The notes beneath the pieces were generated by a model. That model worked only from the letters and a program-made list of their open reading frames with translations, did not search any database and was not told the DNA's origin. This document shows positions 1 to 7,209 of a stretch of 30,618 nucleotides of DNA, piece by piece. A program made the position numbers and the translations under genes. This DNA comes from Anaerolineales bacterium (GTDB lineage Bacteria; Chloroflexota; Anaerolineae; UBA7937). Each line of letters starts with the position of its first letter. Position 1 is the stretch's first letter. Location of the stretch: the NCBI GenBank assembly GCA_030593425.1, contig JAUVHF010000001.1:1-30618 (forward strand), given 5' to 3'.

Positions 1-55
1 GGGTGGCAAGAACTCCATGTCCTCGATAGTTGATCTCCGCTCGCTCGATCCCCAC
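1..55 (-). CDS. Possible 5' end of a further minus-strand gene (partial)
   Basis: Downstream of the dehydrogenase on the same strand an open frame runs off the window edge. It could start at GTG (53-55) and reads VGIERAEINYRGHGVLAT. An alternative ATG in another frame lies at 16-18. There is no convincing ribosome binding site for either and I do not recognise the product. The position, 24 bases after the preceding stop, would suit a third gene of the aminotransferase/dehydrogenase operon. Confidence 0.25.
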   Translation of the reverse strand, partial: MGIERAEINYRGHGVLAT

Positions 56-78
56 GCCGGAGTTGACTCGCCGGTGTC

Positions 79-1080
79 TCACGGGCCCCAGTAGGAGATC
101 GGCACGTCTATCATGGTGATCAGACCGGGCTTCGCGCTCAAAACAGTGGGAATGGCGTTCACTACGATGGCGGCTGTGGCTACGTCTCCATGGATGCCTC
201 CGGGGATGGTCATGTGGATCTCGGGCTCGCCCTGGATATAGATCGTATCAGCCGCAGCCTCCGCCCCCACGTACATGCGCAATTCTAGGGTGATCTTCTC
301 CTCACCTCCTGCCATTACCTTTGCTACCTGCTCGACCCCTGCCACCTCCCCCTTCTTGACGGTCAGGAATGGGGTAGTCATATCCTGATCGGCTATCACG
401 GCATCAATGGTCTCAGTGATGTCGGTAGGCTCAAGGCCCATGATATGGGCGATCATGGCTGCCGATTCTGGCAGGCCCACGTGCCGTATCTTTCCCTCCG
501 CTACCAGGGCGTCGAACTGATCGCGTCGCAGCCCAGCCCCAACCTTGCGTTGGAGAGGCTCCCGGCGCAGAGCGGCGTTGACTTCTCTCCTCACGTGCAC
601 CCGCTCTACCCTGCGACAGGCCGCCATCAGGGTAAGCACCAGCTTGTCCATGACAAAGCCCGGGTTGACACCACTGCCCAGAACCGTGACCTCATGCTGA
701 CGTGCAAGCCGGTCCATCTCCTCTGAGAGCTCCGGATGATGATAAAAAGGATAGGCGAGCTCTTCACAAGTGGAGATGACATCCACGCCATGCTCAAGCA
801 CCTGCTGGATCTGGGGGGCCGCTTTCTCCAAGGAGAAAACCGTGGCGTGCAGTACGATGTCAGGTGCGGAACTGGCCAAAACAGCCTCAGCATCCTCTGA
901 GATCTCGACTCCCGGCTTCTCTCCCCCCTTTAGCACTTCTCCCACGTTCTTGCCTACCAACGCGGGATCGATCTCGATGGCGCCCACGAGGATCAAGCTT
1001 TCCCTCTCGAGAACCAGTTGAGCGATGCCCCTGCCGATGGGGCCCATTCCGTACTGGACGACGCGGATCTTGCTGCTCAT
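79..1080 (-). CDS. Dihydrodipicolinate reductase-like / 2,4-diaminopentanoate dehydrogenase-type NAD(P)-dependent oxidoreductase
   Basis: A 333-aa cytosolic oxidoreductase. The N-terminus carries a Rossmann dinucleotide site (VVQYGMGPIGRG, about residues 7-18), followed by a C-terminal catalytic half of the DapB/Ord superfamily, where such enzymes reversibly deaminate amino acids or reduce an imine. The start is the ATG at 1078-1080 because an AAGGAG site lies about 9 bases upstream and the Rossmann strand follows at once. The frame is open further upstream, but that part has no similarity and overlaps the aminotransferase. Only 13 bases separate it from the preceding aminotransferase stop, so the two are probably cotranscribed. 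The best-known relative is 2,4-diaminopentanoate dehydrogenase of ornithine fermentation. Ornithine aminomutase genes are not visible here, so the substrate is open. Confidence 0.75.
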   Translation of the reverse strand: MSSKIRVVQYGMGPIGRGIAQLVLERESLILVGAIEIDPALVGKNVGEVLKGGEKPGVEISEDAEAVLASSAPDIVLHATVFSLEKAAPQIQQVLEHGVDVISTCEELAYPFYHHPELSEEMDRLARQHEVTVLGSGVNPGFVMDKLVLTLMAACRRVERVHVRREVNAALRREPLQRKVGAGLRRDQFDALVAEGKIRHVGLPESAAMIAHIMGLEPTDITETIDAVIADQDMTTPFLTVKKGEVAGVEQVAKVMAGGEEKITLELRMYVGAEAAADTIYIQGEPEIHMTIPGGIHGDVATAAIVVNAIPTVLSAKPGLITMIDVPISYWGP

Positions 1081-1093
1081 GGGTTCGCTCTCC

Positions 1094-2473
1094 TTATCCT
1101 GCCTTGATCCGTTTCGCGGCCTCATCGCAGGCTGCGAAAAGCCACTCAACGTCCTCCTCCGAATGGGCCGTGGATACCGCTCCCAGCCCGTGCACCACGT
1201 GCACCCGCTCCAGCAGCAGAGCCAACTTGAGGACCTTCTCCCGCCGATCCACATTGCAGATCTTTGGATCCCATACGGCCTCCGGACTACTCATCCGGGT
1301 CCGATCATCATAGGGGAAATGGATCATTACCAGGGAGCTATCAGGGATCACGTCGTTCCCGTACCCGGTGCACCTGGCAAGGATGCCGTGGCTGGCGAAA
1401 ATCTCCTCGATCCCCAACCTGATCTTCTGTCCGAGGGCCCCCAATCTGGGATAGATCTTCTCTTCGTTGCGAACCAGGTACTCAATGAGCGTCTTGCCCG
1501 CCAGTAGCGCCGCAGGATGAGCCGAGAAGGTACCCCCATCGAACCTCACACGGCGCCCGGCAGCGGAGCCACAAAGGCGCATAATCTCCTCTCGCCCCAC
1601 CACTGCTGCCAATGGCATCCCACCGCCGATGATCTTACCAAAGGTCGAAAGGTCCGGCCGAACGTTATAAAGCCTCTGTACTCCACTGGCACAGAAACGA
1701 AAGCCAGAGATGATCTCATCGAAGATAAACACCGCCCCATGCCTGTGGGTCAATTCCCGGGCTATCTTCAAGTACTCTGGGGTTACCGGTATGAACCCTC
1801 CCATCCCCATCCACAGCTCAACGATGAAACAGGAGATTCTATCGCCCCACTGTCGGAACTTTTGCCGGAGGTCATCCGGGTCATCATAGCGAGTGGTCAG
1901 GATCTCAGCCGTACTATCTTCTGATAGGCCTTCCGATTCCACGTGGATGTATCCGCCCTCACCGAAGTGCACCCCTTTGAGGGCCAATGGCTGGGCACCA
2001 TGCCAGCCGCCGCCGACTTTCAAGATGAGACGTTTCCCAGTGAAGGCTCGCGCCAGCATCATGGCGTACATGGTCGCCAGGGAGCCACTCGTTGTGAAGC
2101 GGACCTGCTCGGCGCCCACTTGGTCCAAGAGTAGCCGACCGAATTCCGTCTGCAAGGCCTCCGTTATCCCGGTCTGGAGCCCCTCTCCATTCTGAAGGGC
2201 TTGGATCAGTGTTTCCCTAATGACTGGCGGGTTATGCCCCAGAATGTTAGCGTAGTGCCCTTGCCAGAAGTCGAGGATCTCGTGGTCATCTGCGTCTCGT
2301 ACCCTGGAACCGGAAGCGCTGACCGGCCTAAACGGGTAGGGGCCAAACAATCGCAATGCATGGCTACCCCCATCAACTAGATACCGCTTTGCCTGCTCTT
2401 GCAACTCCTTGGATGTGGGATACTCAGATATATATTGCTGAGTCAATGTCTCCAACAGGTGTTCGTCGTTCAT
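1094..2473 (-). CDS. Class III PLP-dependent aminotransferase, glutamate-1-semialdehyde 2,1-aminomutase-like
   Basis: A 459-aa fold-type I PLP enzyme. Diagnostic parts are a phosphate-binding TSGSLATM segment near residue 133, the cofactor aspartate in FIFDEIISGFRF (D252) and the Schiff-base lysine in FGKIIGGGMP (K280). These match the HemL-like branch of class III aminotransferases, but the N-terminus is longer than in HemL and no tetrapyrrole genes are nearby. A role in amino acid catabolism with the adjacent DapB/Ord-like dehydrogenase is more likely than haem synthesis. I chose the ATG at 2471-2473 because a GGGGAG site lies about 8 bases upstream. A GTG start five codons earlier is possible. 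It is the first visible gene of its operon. Confidence 0.8.
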   Translation of the reverse strand: MNDEHLLETLTQQYISEYPTSKELQEQAKRYLVDGGSHALRLFGPYPFRPVSASGSRVRDADDHEILDFWQGHYANILGHNPPVIRETLIQALQNGEGLQTGITEALQTEFGRLLLDQVGAEQVRFTTSGSLATMYAMMLARAFTGKRLILKVGGGWHGAQPLALKGVHFGEGGYIHVESEGLSEDSTAEILTTRYDDPDDLRQKFRQWGDRISCFIVELWMGMGGFIPVTPEYLKIARELTHRHGAVFIFDEIISGFRFCASGVQRLYNVRPDLSTFGKIIGGGMPLAAVVGREEIMRLCGSAAGRRVRFDGGTFSAHPAALLAGKTLIEYLVRNEEKIYPRLGALGQKIRLGIEEIFASHGILARCTGYGNDVIPDSSLVMIHFPYDDRTRMSSPEAVWDPKICNVDRREKVLKLALLLERVHVVHGLGAVSTAHSEEDVEWLFAACDEAAKRIKAG

Positions 2474-2589
2474 GATGATTCTCCCCACGAAAAGAGCTCA
2501 CGGCAGCCCCCTGGCCTTAGCGTATACGTCTGCGATAAGGTTGAAGACCAGGGTGATTTGACACCTATCCTAACTAGAGGTTTAGAGGC

Positions 2590-2787
2590 TCACCAGCTTG
2601 GGCCAGGGCTGCATTGCAGATCCCGCCAGGCTATGAGCCCGCCAGTGCTTTTCGCCTGGCGCACAGCAGAGAGGATGGCTGCCGACATTGCCTCCGCGCC
2701 GTACGCCCCTACCAGGTTGACATCGGCCTTCTTCTCGCCGGTGGCCAGGGCGAACAGTGTGTCCCCGACCTGGACCTGATGCTCCAA
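2590..2787 (-). pseudogene. C-terminal fossil of a P1/DmpA-type (S58) aminopeptidase
   Basis: A 65-codon frame opening with a chance TTG. It encodes GDTLFALATG, then a GAYGAEAMSAAILSAVRQA helix and STGGLIAWRDL before the stop. This order (GDT-FALATG, alanine-rich helix, GL-A-RDL end) is that of the C-terminus of P1-family peptidases (S58, DmpA/L-aminopeptidase). About 300 residues of the normal enzyme are missing upstream, where the frame meets an unrelated fragment on the other strand. I read it as a decayed remnant. It has no ribosome binding site and sits between two intact transcription units. Confidence 0.55.
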
Positions 2788-2862
2788 GAATATTACAAAC
2801 TCCGAGGCTGGACCCCCGGGAGGCCCAAGGGTGAGAAACTAGAGGAACTGGGGCTCAAATAG
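2776..2862 (+). pseudogene. C-terminal fossil of a tungsten aldehyde:ferredoxin oxidoreductase
   Basis: The last about 28 codons of a plus-strand frame read LMLQEYYKLRGW, TPGRPKGEKL and EELGLK before TAG (2860-2862). The pattern MLxEYYxLRGWxxxGxPxxEKLEELGL is the typical extreme C-terminus of AOR-family enzymes. The preceding codons of this frame show no AOR similarity, and the minus-strand peptidase fossil occupies that DNA. The remnant begins within a few bases of where the peptidase remnant ends, which marks an old recombination or deletion junction. It ends two bases before the stop codon of the phnD-like gene on the other strand. Confidence 0.55.
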
Positions 2863-2864
2863 GT

Positions 2865-3770
2865 CTACCCTTTTATCCACTCCTCCAGGTCTATCCCCAT
2901 GGCCCTTGCCGCCTCGCGCACGGGGTCGTAATCCGAGTCCTGGGAAGGGAGGTACCCATCTATGCCGTAGGGGTCGGCCAGGATGACGGCTCCCTCATCG
3001 GTGGCGGCCACAGCCAGAAAGGCGTCTTTGATCTTTTGCACCATCTCTGGAGGCAGGTCATTCCGTACTACAATGGTATCCAGAGGGATAGGCTTTGTCT
3101 CGGCGATGACCCTTGTGTTCTCCATAACGTCGGGATACATCTCTCGGATGGCCGGGAGGTCGCGGGCTCCATCGTAGATGGCCCCCGCGTCCACCGTCCC
3201 GTCCATGACCGCCACGATCACCCGGTCATGTCCACCCGCGAAGACGGTCTCCCCGAAAAAGGTGTCGGGGTCGTATCCTTCTTGGATTAGGAGGGCCTTG
3301 GGATAGATATGGCCCGAGGCTGAGACGGGGTCCGTGAAGGAGAAACTCTTCCCTTTCAGATCATCCAGGAAGTGGATATCGCTGTCCGCGCGGACGATGA
3401 TCTGGCCCCTGTAGTCCGTCCTCCCCTTGCGGATGGTAACCAAGATGGTCTGGGCCCCATATTTGTCATGGGCCAGGACGTAAGCCACCGCCGAGAGTTG
3501 GGCCACGTCCACTTTCCCTGCGCCCAAGCCTTCCACCACCGCGGCGTAATCGGTGGGAATGTAGGGCTCTATCTGATAGCCTGTCTCCTCCTCCAACAGT
3601 GTAGTCAAAGCCGTGGTCGTCTCCAGGAGTTGTCCCGTCTCCACGGAAGGGACGAAGCCCATCACTATCGGCCTCTCCGCGCTCCCCAGAGGGGGCTCAG
3701 CCTTGCAGCCCATCAATAGGGTGAAAATAAAGAGAAGCGACACCATCCAGCGGCACCAGCGAGCCATCAT
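2865..3770 (-). CDS. phnD: PhnD-type phosphate/phosphite/phosphonate ABC transporter substrate-binding lipoprotein
   Basis: A 301-aa lipoprotein. The N-terminal signal has a basic start, a hydrophobic core and a lipobox LMGC with the lipidated Cys at residue 22. The mature part follows the PhnD/PtxB pattern: a first strand with MGFVPSVE, then AAVVEGLGAGKVDVAQLSA, a FTDPVSASGHIYPKALL segment, and DAGAIYDG in the second lobe. It should bind an oxyanion (phosphonate, phosphite or similar) outside the membrane and hand it to an ABC permease. No permease or ATPase gene lies next to it, so it is an orphan in this window. The start is the first of two ATGs behind GGGAGGAG. A minus-strand extended -10 and a hairpin lie in its leader. 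Confidence 0.85.
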   Translation of the reverse strand: MMARWCRWMVSLLFIFTLLMGCKAEPPLGSAERPIVMGFVPSVETGQLLETTTALTTLLEEETGYQIEPYIPTDYAAVVEGLGAGKVDVAQLSAVAYVLAHDKYGAQTILVTIRKGRTDYRGQIIVRADSDIHFLDDLKGKSFSFTDPVSASGHIYPKALLIQEGYDPDTFFGETVFAGGHDRVIVAVMDGTVDAGAIYDGARDLPAIREMYPDVMENTRVIAETKPIPLDTIVVRNDLPPEMVQKIKDAFLAVAATDEGAVILADPYGIDGYLPSQDSDYDPVREAARAMGIDLEEWIKG

Positions 3771-3795
3771 AGATCTCCTCCCTTATTATGATTAG

Positions 3796-3821
3796 AAGCC
3801 TCTCAGGGCTCTGAGAGGCTT
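3796..3821 (-). promoter_or_regulatory. Perfect 11-bp hairpin in the leader of the phnD-like gene
   Basis: Arms AAGCCTCTCAG and CTGAGAGGCTT enclose a 4-base loop, 26 bases before the start codon and just upstream of the GGGAGGAG site in the minus-strand mRNA. No T-run follows on either strand, so a simple terminator is unlikely. An mRNA stability or translational control element, or a DNA operator, is possible. Confidence 0.45.
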
Positions 3822-3916
3822 AGATTTCTATCTTCTTTGCCGTCTCGGTCCCGAGGATCCAAGCGACCTTTTGTCTTGCCCTTCCTCACCGCCGCCAAGG
3901 GTCGATGGTTAATCCT

Positions 3917-3925
3917 ATTATATCA
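3917..3925 (-). promoter_or_regulatory. Extended -10 promoter for the phnD-like gene
   Basis: The minus strand reads TGATATAAT, a perfect TATAAT with an extended TGn element, about 147 bases before the phnD-like start codon. It would give a leader of roughly 140 bases containing the 11-bp hairpin. No convincing -35 box is seen. Confidence 0.5.
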
Positions 3926-4053
3926 CAGAGGGGTGCAAGCCTCAAGACAGAGAGGGGTTGCCTTCACCGATCGGCTCCTGCACTTCGTCTTCCGAGGAGA
4001 CTCGGTACTGGTTGCATAGCGGCTGATCGCGGTTCCCTTGCCCAAGCAGGATG

Positions 4054-4062
4054 TGCTATAAT
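4054..4062 (+). promoter_or_regulatory. Extended -10 promoter for the DUF3048/radical SAM pair
   Basis: TGCTATAAT lies 41 bases before the DUF3048 start codon. The predicted transcript start is near 4069, leaving a leader of about 35 bases with a GGAGG ribosome binding site. The same TGnTATAAT form recurs at several other genes in this window. The remainder of the gap between 3771 and 4103 shows only the leader hairpin and promoter of the divergent phnD-like gene. Confidence 0.6.
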
Positions 4063-4103
4063 TTGTCCGCCTAAGTCCGCATTATCATTCGGAGGTCAGG
4101 AGC

Positions 4104-5207
4104 ATGTTGAGTCGCCAAGGAGCGATGTCGCTATTCCTAATAGGCTTTCTGGTCACCTTTCTTGGAGGCTGCGGGCCGAGGGGGCCTATCGCTACCCCTA
4201 CCCCCACCAAGACCCCTCGACCCCTGGTCACTCCCGCCCCCCCTCCCACCAATACCCCAACTCCACCAACCCCTACACCGACCCCAGAATTCGATCGCTG
4301 TCCCTTGACCGGGGAAGCGATGGAGGAACCAGAAAAGGCCCTGCGCAGGCCCCTGATAGTGAAAATAGGTAACGACAAGAGGTCCCGCCCCCAGTCCGGG
4401 CTCCATAAGGCGGATATAGTGATCGAGCACCTCGCCGAGGGGGGGATAACCCGCTTCGATGCCGTCTATCTTTGTCACGATTTCGAGAAGGTCGGGCCAG
4501 TGAGGAGCGCTCGCCTCATCGATATCCCCCTCGCCGGTATGTTCGATGGTATCTTCGCCCATGCCGGAGCCAGTGGGGGAGTAATCTGGGTGCTGGATCA
4601 CGAGACCAACTTTCCCAGGTTGGATGAGACCCACGGCGACCCCGGCTTCAACAAGGGCCCACCGGCGGGGTGGCCCTACAATACTTTCACCGACAGCTCT
4701 GTCCTCTGGCAGATCGCCCAGGAACGGGGCTGGCAGCGCCCTATGCGGGTCCCTCCGCTCCCCTTCGGCCCCCTGGAGCCTGCCACGAAGGTGGAAGAGA
4801 TAAACGAGATCGCCATCCCCTATTTCAGTGGCAATCGGCCTAGTTGGCGATGGGATGAGCAAGACCAAAGACACCTGCGTTTGATAAACGGTGTGCCTCA
4901 CACCGAGGCAACAACCGGGGAACAGATAGAGGCGGCCAATGTTATCGTGATCTGGGCTGAGCACAAGGTCGCAGTGCCTCATATAATCGAGGATGAGAAT
5001 ATGCAACTCTCCATCGAGATCAATTTGAACGATGAGGGGGAAGCGGTGATCTTGCGGGACGGCTATTACATCCCTGCCCATTGGGTCTGGGCGGGCGCGG
5101 GGAATATGCTCTCTTTCTTCGATGAGGCGGGAAACCCCATCCCCCTGGCCGAGGGCAACTCCTGGATAGAGGTCGTCCCGCCCTGGCTGGAGATAGAGAC
5201 CGAATAG
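4104..5207 (+). CDS. DUF3048 (YerB-family) lipoprotein
   Basis: A 367-aa exported lipoprotein. The signal peptide ends in a lipobox FLGGC with Cys at residue 23. Residues about 28-62 form a low-complexity Pro/Thr linker (TPTPTKTPRP-like), then the DUF3048 domain follows with RPLIVKIGND, RPQSGLHKADIV, EGGITRFDAVY and GPVRSARLID (about residues 82-145). A C-terminal DUF3048_C-like half contains NVIVIWAEHK and RDGYYIPAHWVW. The molecular role of the family is not established. The linker suggests the domain is held away from the membrane in the cell wall. The start has a GGAGG site. The radical SAM gene begins 3 bases after its stop, so they form an operon. Confidence 0.85.
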   Translation: MLSRQGAMSLFLIGFLVTFLGGCGPRGPIATPTPTKTPRPLVTPAPPPTNTPTPPTPTPTPEFDRCPLTGEAMEEPEKALRRPLIVKIGNDKRSRPQSGLHKADIVIEHLAEGGITRFDAVYLCHDFEKVGPVRSARLIDIPLAGMFDGIFAHAGASGGVIWVLDHETNFPRLDETHGDPGFNKGPPAGWPYNTFTDSSVLWQIAQERGWQRPMRVPPLPFGPLEPATKVEEINEIAIPYFSGNRPSWRWDEQDQRHLRLINGVPHTEATTGEQIEAANVIVIWAEHKVAVPHIIEDENMQLSIEINLNDEGEAVILRDGYYIPAHWVWAGAGNMLSFFDEAGNPIPLAEGNSWIEVVPPWLEIETE

Positions 5208-5210
5208 ATC

Positions 5211-6275
5211 ATGCCTGGGCTTTGCTCGAATTGTGGGAATTCTTCCCCTCTCATCGCTTCCACACTGGCGGCCTGTGTGGATTGCATCCGCGATTTCCCA
5301 AATGAGGTTCTCCCCTCCATAAGGGAGGTGCAGCACGCCACGCGCGGGGAGTTCGGCCTCCCCCCAGAGCCGCCCAGAGATGAGGACGGGGTGCGATGCC
5401 CCCTTTGTGTCAACGAATGTCTGATCCCAGAAAGCGGAAGGGGGTTCTGTGGCCTGCGCACTAACGCGGGTGGGAAATTAGTTCACCTGGCGGGAACGGC
5501 CAAGAAGGGGATCCTCCACTGGTATTATGACCCCTTGCCCACCAACTGTGTGGCCGCCTGGGTCTGCGAAGGGAGCAAGATGTACGGCTACCATAACCTA
5601 GCCGTCTTCTACGGGGCCTGTTCTTTCAACTGCCTCTTCTGTCAGAACTGGCATTATCGCCAGATGTCGCCCCAAGACAATGGCCTAAGCGCCCAAGAAT
5701 TAGCGGAGAAAGCCGATTCACGGACCTTCTGTATCTGTTATTTCGGGGGCGACCCTACGCCGCAGATCCCTCACGCTCTGGCTACCTCCCGCATCCTGGC
5801 CCGACGGGGGGTGAGGGTTTGCTGGGAGACCAACGGCTCCCTGGAACCGAAAGCCTTAGAGCAAGCGGTGAGGTTATCTCTGGAGACGGGGGGATGCGTG
5901 AAGTTCGACCTTAAGACCTATGACCAGAACCTGCATCTGGCCCTCACGGGGGTGACGAACCGACAGACGTTAGAGAACTTCGCCCTGGCGGCCAGATATA
6001 TCCTCCAGCGCCCTGAACCGCCACTGCTTGTGGCTAGCACTCTCCTAGTTCCGGGATATGTCGATGCCCAAGAGGTAGGTGGTATCGCCAGGTTTATCGC
6101 CTCCCTAGATCCGAATATCCCTTACTCTCTCCTGGGGTTCCACCCCCACTTCTATATCCATGACCTGCCGCGCACCTCAGTGCGCCATGCGGAAGAGGCA
6201 GAACGTGCGGCTCGTCAGGCTGGTCTGACTAACGTTCATGTCGGGAACCGCCACCTTCTATCGCGAGCATACTAA
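5211..6275 (+). CDS. Radical SAM protein (PflA/AmmeMemoRadiSam-related) with two N-terminal Cys4 sites
   Basis: A 354-aa enzyme with the radical SAM cluster motif CxxxCxxC at C137, C141 and C144 inside YGACSFNCLFCQNW, the sequence context of COG1180 PflA-like proteins. Further SAM-fold signatures are ICYFGGDPTPQ, CWETNGS and VKFDLKTY. Upstream are two probable metal sites: C5-x2-C8 with C22-x2-C25, and C63-x2-C66-x3-C70 with C80 (FCGLR). The second resembles the N-terminal motif of AmmeMemoRadiSam enzymes, while the first, a small zinc ribbon, looks like an addition. The substrate is unknown and no obvious glycyl radical enzyme partner is nearby. It starts 3 bases after the DUF3048 stop without a strong ribosome binding site, so translational coupling is likely. 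Confidence 0.8.
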   Translation: MPGLCSNCGNSSPLIASTLAACVDCIRDFPNEVLPSIREVQHATRGEFGLPPEPPRDEDGVRCPLCVNECLIPESGRGFCGLRTNAGGKLVHLAGTAKKGILHWYYDPLPTNCVAAWVCEGSKMYGYHNLAVFYGACSFNCLFCQNWHYRQMSPQDNGLSAQELAEKADSRTFCICYFGGDPTPQIPHALATSRILARRGVRVCWETNGSLEPKALEQAVRLSLETGGCVKFDLKTYDQNLHLALTGVTNRQTLENFALAARYILQRPEPPLLVASTLLVPGYVDAQEVGGIARFIASLDPNIPYSLLGFHPHFYIHDLPRTSVRHAEEAERAARQAGLTNVHVGNRHLLSRAY

Positions 6276-6277
6276 AA

Positions 6278-6303
6278 AAGCCACCGCCTGTCAGCGGTGG
6301 CTT
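6278..6303 (-). terminator. Shared (bidirectional) intrinsic terminator between convergent operons
   Basis: A perfect 10-bp stem, AAGCCACCGC and GCGGTGGCTT, with a 6-base loop lies 2 bases after the radical SAM stop. On the minus strand it is followed by a run of six T, giving a textbook terminator for the rplI/zinc-ribbon operon. On the plus strand it is followed by CTCTTAC, a weaker tail, so it probably also stops the DUF3048/radical SAM transcript. Confidence 0.85.
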
Positions 6304-6317
6304 CTCTTACTCCGCTC

Positions 6318-6665
6318 TTAAGTCTCTTTCTCCCCCAGAAGATCGTAAAGATCGCCCTTGAAATCTCTCAAGAGCCGGTGCATATCCAAAACATCGTCGG
6401 CATCGATGGGGGAGAGTTCCGGGATTCTGGCCAACTCCTCGGGCGTCATCTCCGTGATCACCTCGGGAGGCTGGCCCTCGCGCATCACGGCGAAGATCAT
6501 CCCCTGCGTATCGCAATGGGCGCAGGTCACCCCCATGATCCAGAGGTCTTCCTGGCGGCCGAGGATCTGCACATCTTTGGGCTCATACCGCTGGCTGCAG
6601 ACCGCACACCTGATGTTGCTGATGAGATGCTTGATGAGCAAATACCTCTCTCTCTCCTCTTCCAC
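6318..6665 (-). CDS. Small zinc-ribbon protein of unknown function
   Basis: A 115-aa protein starting at GTG with a GGAGGG site inside the end of rplI. Two cysteine pairs (IRCAVCSQ near residue 20 and VTCAHCDT near residue 48) would form a zinc ribbon. The rest is acidic and helical, with MTPEELARIPELSPIDADDVLDM in the second half, and ends in a basic-acidic helix. I do not recognise a named family. It follows rplI with one base between stop and start, so it is cotranslated with ribosomal protein L9. A ribosome- or RNA-associated role is possible but only inferred from position. Confidence 0.7.
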   Translation of the reverse strand: MEEERERYLLIKHLISNIRCAVCSQRYEPKDVQILGRQEDLWIMGVTCAHCDTQGMIFAVMREGQPPEVITEMTPEELARIPELSPIDADDVLDMHRLLRDFKGDLYDLLGEKET

Positions 6666-6666
6666 G

Positions 6667-7125
6667 CTACCCTCCCTCCGCTGCTTCCTCCACCACTACA
6701 GTGATCTCAGGCAACAGATCTCCCATGAGCCGTACGGCCACCCGATAGGTTCCCAATTCCCGGATGGGCTCTGGAAGGTCGATCTTTCGCTTATCGATGC
6801 CCTCTCCCAACTCCCTCTCCAGGGCTTCCGCCATATCCCCACTAGTGATCGAGCCGTAGAGTTTCTCCTTCTCGCCCACCTTGGCTTTGAAGTTAAGGGT
6901 TATCTTCTCTATTCGCGCCGCCAGGCCCTCAAACTTGGCCCTCCGCCGCTCTTCACGCCTCGCCTCGGCCTGGCCCCAACCCTCCGCTTCCTTGAGAGCG
7001 CCCTCGGTAGCCACCACGCCTAGGCCTCGAGGGATGAGGAAATGGCGGGCGTACCCTCCAGCCACGGCGTGAACCTCACCAGCCTTCCCTACCCCCTCCA
7101 CGTCTTGAAGCAAGAGTATATCCAT
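6667..7125 (-). CDS. rplI: 50S ribosomal protein L9
   Basis: A 152-aa L9. The N-terminal RNA-binding domain shows MDILLLQDVEGVGKAGEV followed by GGYARHFLIPRGLGVVAT. A long charged helix (about residues 40-75) leads to the C-terminal domain with LYGSITSGDMAEAL and KRKIDLPEPIRELGTYRV, all standard for L9. It binds 23S rRNA domain V. The start is ATG 7123-7125, matching the family N-terminus, and no spaced ribosome binding site is present. The -10 box ends 9 bases before the ATG, so the mRNA should have at most a few leader bases. The usual rpsF-ssb-rpsR neighbours are absent. Here it heads a two-gene operon with a zinc-ribbon protein. Confidence 0.95.
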   Translation of the reverse strand: MDILLLQDVEGVGKAGEVHAVAGGYARHFLIPRGLGVVATEGALKEAEGWGQAEARREERRRAKFEGLAARIEKITLNFKAKVGEKEKLYGSITSGDMAEALERELGEGIDKRKIDLPEPIRELGTYRVAVRLMGDLLPEITVVVEEAAEGG

Positions 7126-7134
7126 ACCTCTACT

Positions 7135-7163
7135 ATCATACACCAAAAGGGGAGAAAACTCAA
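7135..7163 (-). promoter_or_regulatory. rplI promoter, nearly leaderless
   Basis: On the minus strand TTGAGT (7158-7163) and TATGAT (7135-7140) are separated by exactly 17 bases. The -10 box ends 9 bases before the rplI ATG, so transcription should start 0-3 bases from the start codon. The -35 box lies inside a large palindrome. Confidence 0.6.
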
Positions 7164-7174
7164 GTTTTCTCCCC
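7149..7174. promoter_or_regulatory. 26-bp perfect palindrome between divergent rplI and glycosyltransferase promoters (candidate operator)
   Basis: The arms GGGGAGAAAACT and AGTTTTCTCCCC are perfect reverse complements (12 bp each) separated by CA. The site overlaps the -35 box of rplI and the -35 region of the divergent glycosyltransferase gene. It lies upstream of both predicted transcript starts, so it acts as DNA rather than RNA if it acts at all. A dimeric regulator that controls both directions is the simplest reading. Confidence 0.5.
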
Positions 7175-7185
7175 CGCACCCCGTG

Positions 7186-7194
7186 TGTTATAAT
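7186..7194 (+). promoter_or_regulatory. Extended -10 promoter of the first glycosyltransferase
   Basis: TGTTATAAT lies 15 bases before ATG 7210. The predicted start near 7201 gives a leader of about 9 bases, too short for a normal ribosome binding site, and none is seen. No good -35 is present, as is common with extended -10 promoters. Confidence 0.55.
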
Positions 7195-7209
7195 AAGCCC
7201 GGCATACCT

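Noticed and set aside
4137..5336. Long minus-strand open frame (399 codons) opposite the DUF3048 gene
   Set aside because: It is the antisense shadow of a clear lipoprotein gene. Its translation has no domain logic and no ribosome binding site.
7042..7209. Upstream extension of array gene 1 to the first ATG
   Set aside because: It runs antisense through the start of rplI and across both promoters. The hydrophobic N-terminus begins at 7210.
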